Positions 23,367 to 34,385 of a stretch of 64,000 nt of DNA are shown piece by piece (position 1 is the stretch's first letter; the number at the start of each line of letters is the position of its first letter). A program made the position numbers and the translations under genes. The notes under the pieces were generated by a model. The model saw only the letters and a list, made by a program, of their open reading frames with translations, was not told the DNA's origin and ran no database searches. Origin of the DNA: Ursus arctos (taxonomy: Eukaryota; Chordata; Mammalia; Carnivora; Ursidae). Where the stretch lies: assembly GCF_023065955.2 (NCBI RefSeq), contig NW_026623008.1, positions 20,580,001-20,644,000 on the forward strand, read 5' to 3'.

Positions 23367-23512
23367 AAAAAGATATGAAATAAAGAGATGCTGTGTGTCC
23401 TTTACCCAGTTTCTCCTAACAATGACATTTTTCAAAACTACAGTACATTATCACAACACTGATACAGTCAATAGACAGGATATTTCCATCACCGTTCCTT
23501 ATGTTGCTCTTT

Positions 23513-23834
23513 TTTAAAAGATTTTATTTATCTATTATTTATTTTAGAGAGAAGTAGAGAGAGAGTGGGGGGAGGGGCAGCAGGAAAGAGGGAGAGAGAA
23601 TGTCAAGCAGACTCCCCACTGAGTGAGGAGCCTGACTCGGGGCTTGATCTCATGACCCTGAGATCATGACCTGAGCCAAAATCAAGAGTCAGATGCTTAA
23701 CTGACTGAACCACCCAGGAGCCCCCCCCAAGATTTTATTTTTAAGGAATCTCTACACCCAACATGGTACTCGAACTCACAACCCCGAGATCAAGAGTCAC
23801 ATGCTCCACAGACTGAGCCAGCCAGGCGCCCCAA
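23513..23834 (-). mobile_element. Two SINEs in tandem, minus strand
   Basis: A full-type copy (about 23513-23728) is followed by a short-type copy (about 23729-23834, GGAATCTCTACACCCAACAT to GCCAGCCAGGCGCCCC). The similar flanks ATGTTGCTCTTTT and ATGTTGCCCTTTA enclose the pair. Confidence 0.85.
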
Positions 23835-24310
23835 TGTTGCCCTTTAATAGCCACGTCTGGTTCCCTCCTGCCTCCACCCCCTCCTTACCCCTGGTACTAA
23901 TAATCTGATCTCCATTTCTATAATGTTGTCATTTCAAGAATGTTACATAAATGAATTATACCAAGTGTAATCTTCGGAGATTGGCTTTTTTTATTTAGCA
24001 TAATTCTTTGGAAATTCATTCAGGTTTTTGCGGGCATCATTCTGCCATGCCTTTTCATTCCATGCTTAGTGGTATTCCACAGATACACCGTGGTTTAACA
24101 ACTCACCAAAGGACTTTTGGGTTGTTTCCCCTTTATAGCTGCTGCCAATAACACTGTTCTAAATGTAGGTTTTTGTCCTAACATAAGTCTTCATTTCTCC
24201 TGGATAAATGTACAGGTTTGCAATTGCTGGGTTGTATGGTAGCTGTGCGTTTAGTGTTTAAGAAACCGCCAAACTGTTTTCCAAAGTACAGAGGCCAGGG
24301 TTTTAACTGC

Positions 24311-24795
24311 AATATACTATTACCTATAAATGAACTTCAGTAATCATACATTTTTAAAACCCCCACAATATAACTTATTTGTAATTAAATAAGCATTCAC
24401 AGAGCCTTTACACATTGGAATACATACAGCAAGGGCTGTCTGAGCTGCTGGCCCTGGGAGATGCTGAGTCACTTGGTCTTTTCTGTAGGTCTTTCATGGT
24501 CTCTGGGGGCCCCCCAGGCAGTCAGGTCAGAACACACTCAGTGCAACCCCTGCTCTGCCCTGGTGTGAGTGGCGTCTGCCACTTTCTGAATCAGGGCACT
24601 TTGGGGTGCAAATAACAGAAATCTGCTAAGCTTTACCTGCAAAAGGGGATTTACCCTGAAGATTCAGGAAGCGCAGCTGAACAGTGCAAAGGACCAGAGT
24701 TAGGAACTGGAAAGTTCTGCAGATCCCATCAGCCAGCAGAGGGGCCCATCCCATGATGCAGGTGTGACTGTGGGCAAACACAGCTGTCAAGATCT
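24311..24795. other. Unassigned intergenic sequence
   Basis: No exon was found. A phrase near 24600 (GGTGCAAATAACAGAAATC) resembles part of an old LTR or LINE repeat seen again near 47530, but no family can be given. Confidence 0.35.
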
Positions 24796-24799
24796 TGGG

Positions 24800-25345
24800 C
24801 TCAGGAATCCAATGACTTGGGATGAAATCTTTGTTCTAAAACTTACCAGTTATGAGACATTGGCAAGTTAGTGAAGCTCTCAGGACCTCGGTTTTCTTAC
24901 CTTCAGATGGAGCCATAGTGGTACCTACTGTCATTGGGTTGATATGAGGATTAAAAAGTGAATGCATGTAAAAGACTTTAAAATAGTGCCTGACAGGGGT
25001 GCCTGGGGGCTCAGTCGGTTAAGCGTTTGCCTTTGGCTCAGGTCATGATCTCCTGGGGTCCTGGGATGGAGCCCCGCTCATCCTGTTAGGCTCCCAGCTC
25101 AGCGGCGGGTCTGCTTCTCCCTGGCCCCTGCTCCCCACCTCTCCACCCCCACTCAAGCTCTGTCTGTCTTTCCCTCAAATAAATAAAATTTAAAAAAAAA
25201 ATAGTGCCTGACATATAGCAAGTGCTAAGTTAAGGTCAGTTCTTATCACATTATTATTATTCCGGAATTCAATGAGAAGGCACGTAAACTATGGCAGTGT
25301 CTGATAAGTGTTCAGTAAATGTTAGCTTCTTGGCATTATTTTTAA
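24800..25345 (+). repeat. MIR interrupted by a SINE
   Basis: MIR words before the SINE (AAACTTACCAGTTATGAGAC, AGGATTAAAAAGTGAATGCA, AATAGTGCCTGACA) continue after it (TATAGCAAGTGCTAAGTTAA). Confidence 0.7.
24996..25199 (+). mobile_element. Carnivoran SINE inside a MIR, perfect target duplication
   Basis: AATAGTGCCTGACA, part of the MIR itself, is repeated on both sides (ending 24995 and 25213). The body runs GGGGTGCCTGGGGGCTCAGT to AAATAAATAAAATTT. Confidence 0.93.
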
Positions 25346-25975
25346 CAATTTTATTGAGATTGAGTTTACACACATAAATTACATTACATAATTTGGTATA
25401 GTCACAGAGTTGTGTGATCATATGACACCACAATTAATTTTAGAATGTTTTCATTACCCCCAAAGAAACCTTGCACCTCTTTGCCATCATCCCCCAATCC
25501 TCACATCCCCCAGCCCTGGGCAACCACTGATCTACTTTCTGTCCCTCTAGTTTGCCTATTCTAATCATTTTATATAAATGGAACCATGCACTAAGTAGTC
25601 CTTTTGTGACTGACTTCTTTCACTTAGCATAATGTTCTTTTTTTTTTTTTTAAGGTTTTATTTATTTATTCGACAGAGATAGAGACAGCCAGCGAGAGAG
25701 GGAACACAAGCAGGGGGAGTGGGAGAGGAAGAAGCAGGCTCATAGCGGAGGAGCCTGATGTGGGGCTCGATCCCATAACGCCGGGATCACGCCCTGAGCC
25801 GAAGGCAGACGCCCAACCACTGTGCCACCCAGGCGCCCCAGCATAACGTTCTCAATATCCGTTCACATTGTAGCATTGTCAATACTTTTTTCCTTTTTAT
25901 TAATTTATTTATTTACTTACTTTTTCCCCTTTTATCGTTGAATGATATTCCCCTGTGTGGATATATACCACAAGA
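25330..25975 (-). repeat. Old L1 LINE, minus strand, split by a SINE
   Basis: TTTAACAATTTTATTGAGAT, AGTCACAGAGTTGTGTGATC and GGGCAACCACTGATCTACTT, then, after the SINE, TTGAATGATATTCCCCTGTG. Confidence 0.75.
25638..25839 (-). mobile_element. Young bear-type SINE
   Basis: A minus copy with TTATTTATTTATTCGACAGA and GCCACCCAGGCGCCCC. AGCATAATGTTCT at the left and AGCATAACGTTCT at the right are the target duplication. It interrupts an L1. Confidence 0.93.
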
Positions 25976-26004
25976 ATTATTTTTCATAATTAATAAGACA
26001 ACCA

Positions 26005-26560
26005 CAAGCCTGGATTAGTTTCCTCTTGCTGTTGTAACAAATCACCGGAAATTTCGTGCTTTGAAGCAATAGAAATGTATTCTCTTACAGTTCTGGAGGA
26101 GAGTCAGAAATGAATCTTTTTTTTAAGTTATTTTTTTACTTATTTAAGTAATCGCTACACCCAACGTGGGGCTCGAACTCAGGACCCCAAGATCAAGAGT
26201 CACGTGCTCTTCGGACTGAGACAGCCAGGAGCCCTCAGAAATGAGTCTTATGGGCAGAGTGGTCTCTTCTGGAGGCTCCAGGGGAGAATTCATTTCTTGT
26301 CTCTTCCAGCTTCTGGTGGCTGTTCCTGCTCCTTGACTTGCAGTCCTGTCACTTGGACCCCTGTGTTTGTCATCACATTGCCTTTTTTGTAGCCAAATAT
26401 TCCTCTTTTGTAGTCAGTTGTTCATTTTCTTTTTTATAGGGATTCCTGTGCTTATATTTAGGGCATACCTGGATGATCTCTCCATCTCGATATCCTTAAT
26501 TTAATCACATCTACAAAGTCTCTTGCCATGTAAGGTAACATTGACAGGTTCACATGCCTC
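26005..26560 (-). mobile_element. MaLR-like LTR fragment, minus strand, with SINE inside
   Basis: It has TTAGTTTCCTCTTGCTGTTG, then ATTCTCTTACAGTTCTGGAG, TCTTCCAGCTTCTGGTGGCT and ATTTAATCACATCTACAAAG, the order of an ancient LTR read in reverse. A short-type SINE occupies about 26116-26234, with TCAGAAATGA on both sides. No internal retroviral genes were found. Confidence 0.6.
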
Positions 26561-26844
26561 TTTCTCTTCTAATATTAGGAAATGAATCCAGTAATCATTT
26601 GAATAGCAATGAAAAAACTGGCTTGGGGCATATATCTGTGGGACTTTGCACTCATTGCTATTTTACCACTTGTGGCTGAGTGGGAAAGTACATCTACAAT
26701 AAAAATCTTTCGTTCAGGAGGGACAATTTCGGTTTGGAGTAGAGGAAGAGGAAGATCTTGGCACGGGATCCAATTAGCAATTTGTGGAAAGTTTCCTATG
26801 TTCCAGGAAATTTGCATCTTCTACTTCTAAAACACAACTTTGCA

Positions 26845-27003
26845 AAAATGGGCATTTTATAGAACAAGGAAATTGAAGCCTACCAGGGGTAAGCCACCTG
26901 CCCAAGGTCACAAGGACAATAAGCAACAGAGCCAGGATCTGAACCCAGGTCTGCACAATGTGGACACCAAAGCCCAGGGCCTGACCACCACATCAAACTG
27001 CCT
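26845..27003 (-). repeat. MIR (minus strand)
   Basis: AATGGGCATTTTATAGAACA, TGCCCAAGGTCACAAGGACA and GAGCCAGGATCTGAACCCAG form a well-kept reversed MIR core. Confidence 0.8.
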
Positions 27004-27580
27004 CTTGAGAAATAGGAGTTCCTATTTCTAACACATTCCCCTCTTCCTGGCATTGGCCCTGGATGCTTGTTAGGCCAGAATAACCACGGGGAGATGTTGT
27101 AGACAGCTCAGGCACCCCAGTTCGGTCATCTGTGACGCCTCAGGGACCAGAGTTCACAGTCTTTGCTTGGCACCCCCGTCAGGGCTTTGACAGGCAATGT
27201 GTTTGTTAGACATGATGTCCTTTCAAGGCTCAGCCAAACAGCCCCAGACTGCCCGCGCTGACCAGCAGAACAGGCCCCCAGGCTGAGTCACTGCCCAGCT
27301 GTTTCACAACCTGTTTGTGCATTGAGGTGGCAGGAGCAAGGAAGTTCACTCTAGGTGGCTTGTGTCTTCCTGAGCTCCTGGACAGAAAGGTGGCTCCGAG
27401 TGACAGGTAGAAGGAGACCTTGGCTCACCCTATGCCCAACCAATATGCAACCAGAGGGTTCTTTGATTCTTCTAGGCTCTCTCTTTGACCAGAGAAAACC
27501 AAGGGAAATTTCAGCAAGTCTCAGTTCCTCTCTGTAAAATGGGAAATGTGTATATATTTAAATGATTGTGCATTCTACAT
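27004..27580. other. Unassigned intergenic sequence
   Basis: Apparently unique sequence with no recognised repeat or exon. Confidence 0.4.
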
Positions 27581-27584
27581 GCAC

Positions 27585-28400
27585 TCTATAATTTAATATT
27601 CACAGCAGACCAGTGAAGTAGATATTATTATTTCATTTTACAAATGCAGATTCTGAACATGAGAGCTGTTATATCACACGGCTCGTTAGTCCAGGGTCAA
27701 GAACTGACTACAAGTCCGTACAACTCAAGAGTTTGGGTTCAGAAGGAAATAGCAGGAGAAAAGTCTAGCTACTGTTTCAGGCTTACCATTCCATGCTGAG
27801 TCATTTAGGCAAGTCCCTTCTATTCGTTGGACCTTGTTTTCCCCATATGTTCTGTCCAGTGGGGGAGAGGGAGCTGAGCTGATGAGTCCGAAAGCTCACT
27901 TTCTAGGCCATGAGCCTATGATTTTGTGTGAGATCTTTCCCTAAGTCACCACTTTGGCATGGTCCTCATTCCCTGCACAGTCCACTCTTGCCTCTTCGGG
28001 GGGAAGAACAGACATCGGCAATGAAGAATTCTTCCAACTTGGAGATTTCTCAGAAAGTCTCAGCTCTCACTTACAATTTTTTCATGATTTCCATTGAGCC
28101 ACGTCCGCATCCATAAAATCAGGATGGCCATAATAATACCAGCAACCCAGTCACAGTACATACCACTGGGCTAGATGGGTCATGGACACTTTCTTTTAGC
28201 TTCGTAATGGCCGTAGAAGAGGATGTCACTGCTTGAGGTCATCCAGCTCATAGAATATGGAGTTGGCATCTCAGCCCAGGTGAGGTAGGTCTGCCTCTTC
28301 GTCCTTTGCCACACTGCCTTTCCTCCTATCTCTTACTTCTGATGGTGGGAGAATGGACTGAAATGAATTAAAAGCACTTGGTGGACTGAAGATCACTACA
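27585..28400. repeat. MIR-derived fragments in both orientations
   Basis: The reversed MIR at about 27585-27730 has TTATTTCATTTTACAAATGC. A + fragment lies at about 27785-27860. Another reversed piece lies at about 28120-28320. Confidence 0.5.
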
Positions 28401-28430
28401 TTCATGTGACCCATTAAGAGTTGTCACGAG

Positions 28431-28613
28431 GGGCGCCTGGGTGGCACAGCGGTTAAGCGTCTGCCTTCAGCTCAGGGCGTTATCCCGGCGTTATGGGATC
28501 GAGCCCCACATCAGGCTCCTCCACTATGAGCCTGCTTCTTCCTCTCCCACTCCCCCTGCTTGTGTTCCCTCTCTCGCTGGCTGTCTCTATCTCCGTCAAA
28601 AAAAAAAAAAAAA
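28431..28613 (+). mobile_element. Young bear-type SINE with A-only tail
   Basis: It runs from GGGCGCCTGGGTGGCACAGC to CCGTC then a pure A run, so the usual AATAAATAAA tail is missing. AAGAGTTGTCACGAG (28416-28430) and AAGAGTTGTCACTAG (from 28614) are the target duplication. Confidence 0.93.
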
Positions 28614-28628
28614 AAGAGTTGTCACTAG

Positions 28629-29215
28629 TTCTCTTTTTCTCACTATAGAGGGAGTTGGGATCTTAGTCCTCAGCCATTCTTGCATCTGCACAGAATGCCA
28701 AGGTGGGACTTTCTATGGAGTTTTGGTGCATAATTACCAATTGATATAATACCATTCGCTATAAACAAACAAGTGGGAGCAATCAATAAGCAGGAAGAAC
28801 AATGACGTTGGGAATTAGCTCTCTGGTTAACTTAGTCATTACAAAGGACCCTGTGTCCACTTTCTTCTTCGTTTATTCTCAGCTTTTCTCTGCCATGATG
28901 ATTTTTGTCATTGCAACATGCTCACTCCTTCACCCAAGAAAATCAGAAGAAAGAACCCTAAGAGCAGGCAGAAAACCCAATCAAACGCAATTCCTTATCA
29001 TTTCTTTCCACTAAACTGTAGACTCTGTCAGGGGAGGGATTTAGGCCGTCCTGCTTATTCTTATATTCCAAGAGCCCAGAACAATGCCTGGCCTACAGCA
29101 GGCACACAGTAAGTGTTGACTAAATTATGCCACAGTGTGCCTTGTTATGTCCATTCAGAGACATACAAATTCCCCTTAAAATTTCCTTTTCATTAGTTCT
29201 CTCTCTCTGCCCCTC
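28629..29215. other. Intergenic sequence with an L2 3' end
   Basis: An L2 3' end is recognised at about 29000-29130 (AGACTCTGTCAGGGGAGGGA, CCCAGAACAATGCCTGGCCT). The rest is unassigned. Confidence 0.5.
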
Positions 29216-29219
29216 CCCC

Positions 29220-29378
29220 TCCTCTCTAAAAAAATTAAAAAGAGAGAGAGAGACTGTTAGGCAGGCTCCATGCCCAGTGCGGAGCCCAACACAGGGCTTG
29301 ATCCCATGACCCTGAGATTATGACCTGAGCTGACATCAGGAGTCAGATGTTTAACCGACTAAGCCACCCAGGTGCCCC
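29220..29378 (-). mobile_element. Older carnivoran SINE
   Basis: A minus copy with GGAGCCCAACACAGGGCTTG and AAGCCACCCAGGTGCCCC. CATTAGTTCTCT before and CATTGGTTCTCT after suggest a decayed target duplication. Confidence 0.8.
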
Positions 29379-29766
29379 TCATTGGTTCTCTTTTTAATGT
29401 TTATGACCTGAGTCCTCAGCCAGGCTGCTTGAAGGCAGTGTTTGAAAACTCCTATTACATGCTAAGCACAGGTACCATATATCTATATGGGTCCATATCG
29501 TCTATACTCTTGATAGCATTCTTGCCATGTGAATAATCTCCTTGTTTCAGAGATTAAGAAACAGACTCAGGGAAATCAAGTACTGTCTCAAGGCTACACA
29601 CCAGTATGTAGCTGAATCCAGATGGGACCTGCATTTGTTTGTGTGTTGACCCATGTTTGATAGAGTCTGAATCCCACAAGGATATGGGGAATAGTTCAAA
29701 TTTTTATTGATACTTGCTATCTGCCAAGTGTATAGGTCAATCCTCATAACAACCTTAGAGGGAAGC

Positions 29767-29817
29767 ATTAGTATTAGTATTAGTATTAGTATTAGTATTA
29801 GTATTAGTATTAGTATT
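29767..29817. repeat. (TATTAG)n microsatellite
   Basis: About eight exact hexamer units. On the opposite strand this reads as a run of Leu-Ile or Ile-Leu codons, which accounts for a spurious open frame there. Confidence 0.95.
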
Positions 29818-29902
29818 CTCTCCATTGGAGAGATGAGGACATGAGGTTCACAGAGGCAAAGTAACTTGCCCAAGCTTCCATGGCTAGACAGTCATAGAAT
29901 TA

Positions 29903-30009
29903 AAAATTAAAAAAAAAATTAAGTAGACTCTACCCTCAACATGGGGCTCAAACCCACGACTCTGAGATCACAAGTTGCATGCTCTACGAATTGAGCTGCC
30001 AGGCGCTCT
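29903..30009 (-). mobile_element. Short-type SINE in a MIR
   Basis: AACATGGGGCTCAAACCCAC and GAGCTGCCAGGCGC. CAGTCATAGAATT before and CAGTGATAGAATT after mark the insertion. Confidence 0.85.
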
Positions 30010-30059
30010 GTCAGTGATAGAATTTTAACCCAAACAGTCTGACTTCAGGGCCCATCTTA

Positions 30060-31440
30060 AACCCTAAGCACGAGTGCGTCAACCCACGCCCTCTGCTTCT
30101 CCATGGAGTCTCCTTGGGCTTGTTTATATCCTCTGGGCTGTACACAGAATGTCCTCCAGGAAATGTTTGAACCGATAGTGCAGATGATGGTATATGACCT
30201 TCTGACCCAAGGAAGGGGTTAATGATGATGAAATCTTAGAGGACCAGAAACAAACCCTTTTACTTCTAAAGAGAGCACATGGCAGACTCACAATTCTTGC
30301 AGCTGTGAGACCGGAAGAACACAACGTGCTTCCAAAGGCTGGTATGAGGAGTAAATGAGTGATCCAGACTCGCAAAAAGTGCTTCCAACAGAGCCTGGTA
30401 TGGTACCCAGTAAGTATGCACTAAAGGGGAGCTGTCAAAGGGCCTCCGTCTAGGGAATTCGAGACCCAGTGGGTTAATTATCCTCAGGCAGAAACCACAC
30501 TGACTTCCCCAGACAGACCTGGGAGGGAGAAACCCAAACAGACTGTTACAGTTCAGCTAAAATAGAGCTAATCTTTAATCTTTTATGGATACATGTAATA
30601 CATTAACTATTATAGCTTATCCCCTTGAGGCACCTCAACACCTGGTCAACCAGAGACCGGGGTTAGGTTGGCTGGGCTAAGTGGAAAGGAGCAAGTAAAT
30701 AGGCCAATTACCCTTCTGCAACAGACTTTCTTAGGTCCCCACCTTGAGATTAAGAGGATGAAATGGTTGATGCTGCCTGTCATACAGGGGTGGGGTAAGG
30801 AGGTGAGCTCTTGAGTCAGCAGCCGGTGAAGATTACTACGCACAAAATAACCTGGGGTGTTTTCCCGGACTCTCAGCAAACCAAACTCTTGAAGAGCAAG
30901 AATTGTTATCATTTATTATTTGTCATTGGGTGTTTGCTGGTGGTGGTTACTATTAATAACGATGCTGTTGTTTTCATAATATGAAAACACTCCAAAGGCA
31001 AAGAATTACTAAGGCTAGGTGTCTCTATGAATTATGAAATCAGAGGGTTCAACTACCATATTTTTTCAACTTGAAGAGGTACTTTGTGTCCATGTTTTTC
31101 AGGCTTTATCTTATAAAACATCTATACATGTAGATGGAAGTGTTTCTCAATTGCCTGAAACTCTGTTATTAAGTAAAAGCTGCGACTTAGAGTGGATAGT
31201 GTCTAAGAATCAAGGCGATATAATAGTTCGAGCTCCCACTCCAGGCAAGAATTGTTCCTATCATAATCTCTGCTTCAATATTTCTACGGAAAGGGAGTTT
31301 ACTTCTCATCAAAGGGGTCCTTTTCGTTACTGGTCACCAGCCATGTGATGCCTATATGTGCTCCTTATATAAAGCTGAAATCTGCCTCCCTGTAACTTCC
31401 GCCCAGCATTTCCAGTCCTGTCCTCTGGAACTACAAAAAA
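30060..31440. other. Mostly unassigned intergenic sequence
   Basis: About 1.4 kb in which I recognise no repeat, exon or RNA gene. It includes an open frame of 104 codons at 31034-31348 with no recognised domain and no splice or promoter context. Confidence 0.4.
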
Positions 31441-31456
31441 TCAAATTTTTCTTTTT

Positions 31457-31849
31457 CTTTTTTCTTTTTAAAGATTTTATTTATTTATTTGACAGAGATA
31501 GAGACAGCCAGCGAGAGGGAACACAAGCAGGGGGAGTGGGAGAGGAAGAAGCAGGCTCATAGCGGAGGAGCCTGATATGGGGCTCGATCCCATAACGCCG
31601 GGATCACGCCCTGAGCTGAAGGCAGACGCTTAACCGCTGTGCCACCCAGGCGCCCCTCTTTTTCTTTTTTAAGATTTTATTTATTTATTTGAGAGAGAGA
31701 GAGCATGAGCAGGGGGAGGGGCAGAGGGAGAGGGAGACACGGACTACCCGCTGAGCAGAGAGCCAGACTCGGGGCGCGATCCAAGGACCCTGGGATCCTG
31801 ACCGGAGCCGAAGGCAGATGCTTAACCAACTGAACCACTCAGGTGATCC
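31457..31849 (-). mobile_element. Two adjacent minus-strand SINEs
   Basis: A young bear-type copy (about 31457-31656, ending GCCACCCAGGCGCCCC) is followed by a more diverged copy (about 31667-31849). The second copy's tail starts with AAGATTTTATTTATTTATTT, directly after the first one's head. Confidence 0.88.
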
Positions 31850-31894
31850 CAGTCAAACCTTTCATAGGAGCAGACTGGCTTAGGACAACAAGCA

Positions 31895-32350
31895 AGATCT
31901 CTGGAGGCGGACAGATCTGAGTTTTATTCCTGACTCTACCAGTTATTAGCAAGTAACGACTTCTCCCTCATCGGTCAAGTGGGTTTAAGTACTGTGAGAT
32001 TTAAATGAGATAAATATGTATAAAACCTCTGGTACCTAATGCTCAATGAATGTCAGATACTCCCTTCCTCTTCTCCATGCTCTCCTTGCTGGCCTTATAA
32101 TTTCATATCCTTGAAGACACATGTTACATTCCACCCTTCTCAAGTTTTTTCCAAATTAAACATTCCCCAGTTCTTAAACCATTCTCCTAATAATAACTCT
32201 GATTCATTGCCTACCAACAACACACAGTATGTGTCAGGCACTGCCAAAGGCCTAACAAGTTCAATAACTTGCCTAAGGCCGCATAAGCAGTACCCAGGAT
32301 TCAAGTCTAGATCTGCCCGGCTCTGAAGTCACACTTCCAAATCTAGATCC
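31895..32350. repeat. MIR fragments (+ then -)
   Basis: The + piece is about 31895-32055 (GACTCTACCAGTTATTAGCA, CTCAATGAATGTCAG). The reversed piece is about 32180-32345 (GTCAGGCACTGCCAAAGGCC, CAGGATTCAAGTCTAGATCT). Confidence 0.6.
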
Positions 32351-32351
32351 T

Positions 32352-33126
32352 ATAGCAGTGCTGTCCAATTGAAATATAATGTTAGCCACATACAGAAGGT
32401 CAAATATTCTAGTAGTCACATGTTTAGAAATAATAAAAAACAGGTGGAAAAAATTTTTTAAAGATTTTATTTATGGGGCGCCTGGGTGGCTCAGTTGTTA
32501 AACGTCTGCCTTTGAGGGGCGCCTGGGTGGCACAGCGGTTAAGCATCTGCCTTCGGCTCAGGGCATGATCCCGGCGTTATAGGATCGAGCCCCACATCAG
32601 GCTCCTCCGCTATGAGCCTGCTTCTTCCTCTCCCACTCCCCCTGCTTGTGTTCCCTCTCTCGCTGGCTGTCTCTCTCTCTGTCAAATAAATAAATAAAAT
32701 CTTTTTTAGATTTTATTTATTTATTTGACAGAGAGAGAGTGAGAGAGCACAAGCAGGGGGAGTGGCAGAGGGAGAGCGAGAAGCAGGCTCCCCGCTGAGC
32801 AAGGAGCCTGATGCAGGGCTCAATCCCAGGACCCTGAGATCATGACCTGAGCCGAAGGCAGACGCTTAACTGACTGAGCCACCCAGGCGCCCTAAAACAG
32901 GTGGAAATTAAATTTAATAACATATGATATTAAATCCCAAATACCCAAAATATCATTTCAACATATAATCAATAAAAAAAGTATTGTGATATTGCACATT
33001 TTTTTTCATAGTAAGTCTTCATAACCCAGTGTGTATATTACACGTATAGCGTGTCTCAATTTGAACTAGCTAGATTTCAAGCGGTTAGTAACTCCATGTG
33101 GTTTGTGGCTGCCACACTGGACAGCA
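32352..33126 (+). mobile_element. Fossil DNA transposon with terminal inverted repeats, split by SINEs
   Basis: The left end is CAGTGCTGTCCAATTGAAAT and the right end is CACTGGACAGCACA, which are inverted copies. The internal sequence (GTTAGCCACATACAGAAGG; TCAATTTGAACTAGCTAGAT) is typical of a widespread non-autonomous mammalian element, probably hAT-related. SINEs occupy about 32450-32892, flanked by AAAACAGGTGGAAA on both sides. Confidence 0.65.
32450..32892. mobile_element. Nested SINE cluster: + strand SINE inside the tail of a - strand SINE
   Basis: The outer minus SINE (tail at about 32450-32474, body about 32705-32892) is flanked by AAAACAGGTGGAAA. Into its tail (duplicated AGATTTTATTTAT) went + strand SINE sequence: a 41-base head-only piece (about 32475-32515) and then a full young copy (about 32516-32700). 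The result is a tail-to-tail inverted pair. Confidence 0.8.
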
Positions 33127-33277
33127 CATATTGGAGGAAGAGTGCAGTGTCCCCAGCCTAGAATTTAAGGACGTAGGTTTCCCACCCCCAAATCCAGTGC
33201 TGACTAAATATACGAGACCAAGAAAATCATTTAATAATCCCTCTGCTAACCTCTGTTCTCTACTAATCATTCTGTCA

Positions 33278-33730
33278 ACCAAAACAGCATTTATCAATGC
33301 CTGTGCCGTGTCAGGCATTATTCCCTGAGTTGGGGATACTGCGGCAAATAAAACAAAGCCCCTGCTTTCCTGGAGCTTGTGATTTTAACGGGGTGGGGTG
33401 GGGGAGATAAACAAATCAGTAAGTAGGCAGTAATGTCACCTAGTCAAATGTGCTGTGAAGAAAAATACAGCAGGAAACGGGGGAGGCAGACTGCACTACA
33501 ACTGCAAAAGACTTAAGATGGGAGTATCCTTGACACGTTCAAGTAAAAGCAAGGAGAAGAACATGGCTAGAGCTGACTGGATGGGGGGCAGGAACAGATG
33601 GGGATGGCTGGAATATGGTTGAAGAGGTAACAGGTGATGGCGGCACGTAGGCATAAGGAGGACTTTGGATTTTACTCAGAGTGGAGGAATGACATGAACT
33701 GACAAGGATGCTGGAGTGAATTAGGTTGAA
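33278..33730 (-). repeat. L2 LINE fragment (minus strand)
   Basis: Reversed L2 3' part: CAGCATTTATCAATGCCTGT, CCCTGCTTTCCTGGAGCTTG and TTTGGATTTTACTCAGAGTG. Confidence 0.7.
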
Positions 33731-34109
33731 AAGCAATGGTTACTACACCTTTTCCATGGGGCTATGCATATAGGAAGCAGCCAATAAACGTCAGGACATT
33801 CCTGAGTAAATATTAGTTTCTAATAGTAAGATTGAGGGCCTGGCATTGCATACAATGGTGGTGTAGATATACCTTAAGTCCCGTCAGGCCGCTCTTGAGA
33901 GCTGATGAAGGAATTACGTATGGGTACGTGTGCCTCCAATTCGTGTTGATGGTCTACTGTCCCTATGAAGACTGCTCAAGAACTAACCCTCATCCTTTGA
34001 GCCCAGTCTAATGACTGGCTGGGAAGCATGAACTTTTCTCCTCTTTGAGGCCACTAACTGTAATAATTAGGGAAATTAATTGTGGAGAAAGAGCCCAGGA
34101 ATTCCAAAG

Positions 34110-34330
34110 GAAGCATGATAAAAAGGCTTGGTGTCAGAAAGAAATGAATTGGAATATGAGTTCTACCATTTGCTGGCACTTGGCTTTGGGCAAGTCACCT
34201 AACCTCTCTGAACTTCTTTATCTCCTCTGTCACATGGAGATGGTGATATCTATATTGTAGCAGTATTTGGCATACCCACACACATATATTGTCAAGTTGT
34301 TGGTGTATAGCAATAGTTCAATAATTGGTA
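34110..34330 (+). repeat. MIR
   Basis: CACTTGGCTTTGGGCAAGTC, ACCTAACCTCTCTGAACTTC and a final ATAGCAATAGTTCAATAATT. Confidence 0.75.
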
Positions 34331-34385
34331 GCTATTGTGATGCGTTCAACAAAATTTTTGAACACCTACTATATACAAAGTACAT

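Larger units (their letters stand above)
23105..24310 (-). repeat. Old L1 LINE, minus strand, split by SINEs
   Basis: Pieces flank SINEs at 23184-23366 and 23513-23834: TTATAGATTTACATGCAGTT, CAGTCAATAGACAGGATATT, TACCCCTGGTACTAATAATC and CCGCCAAACTGTTTTCCAAA. The order is continuous across the insertions. Confidence 0.75.
29690..30055 (-). repeat. MIR carrying a hexanucleotide expansion and a SINE
   Basis: The reversed MIR starts near CTTGCTATCTGCCAAGTGTA. Its ATTATTATT-type segment has grown into a (TATTAG)n array at 29767-29817. It then continues CAGAGGCAAAGTAACTTGCC, is cut by a short SINE at about 29903-30009, and resumes with CAAACAGTCTGACTTCAGG. Confidence 0.7.

Noticed and set aside
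29547..29873. Frame with alternating Ile-Leu run on the minus strand
   Set aside because: It comes from the TATTAG microsatellite inside a MIR.
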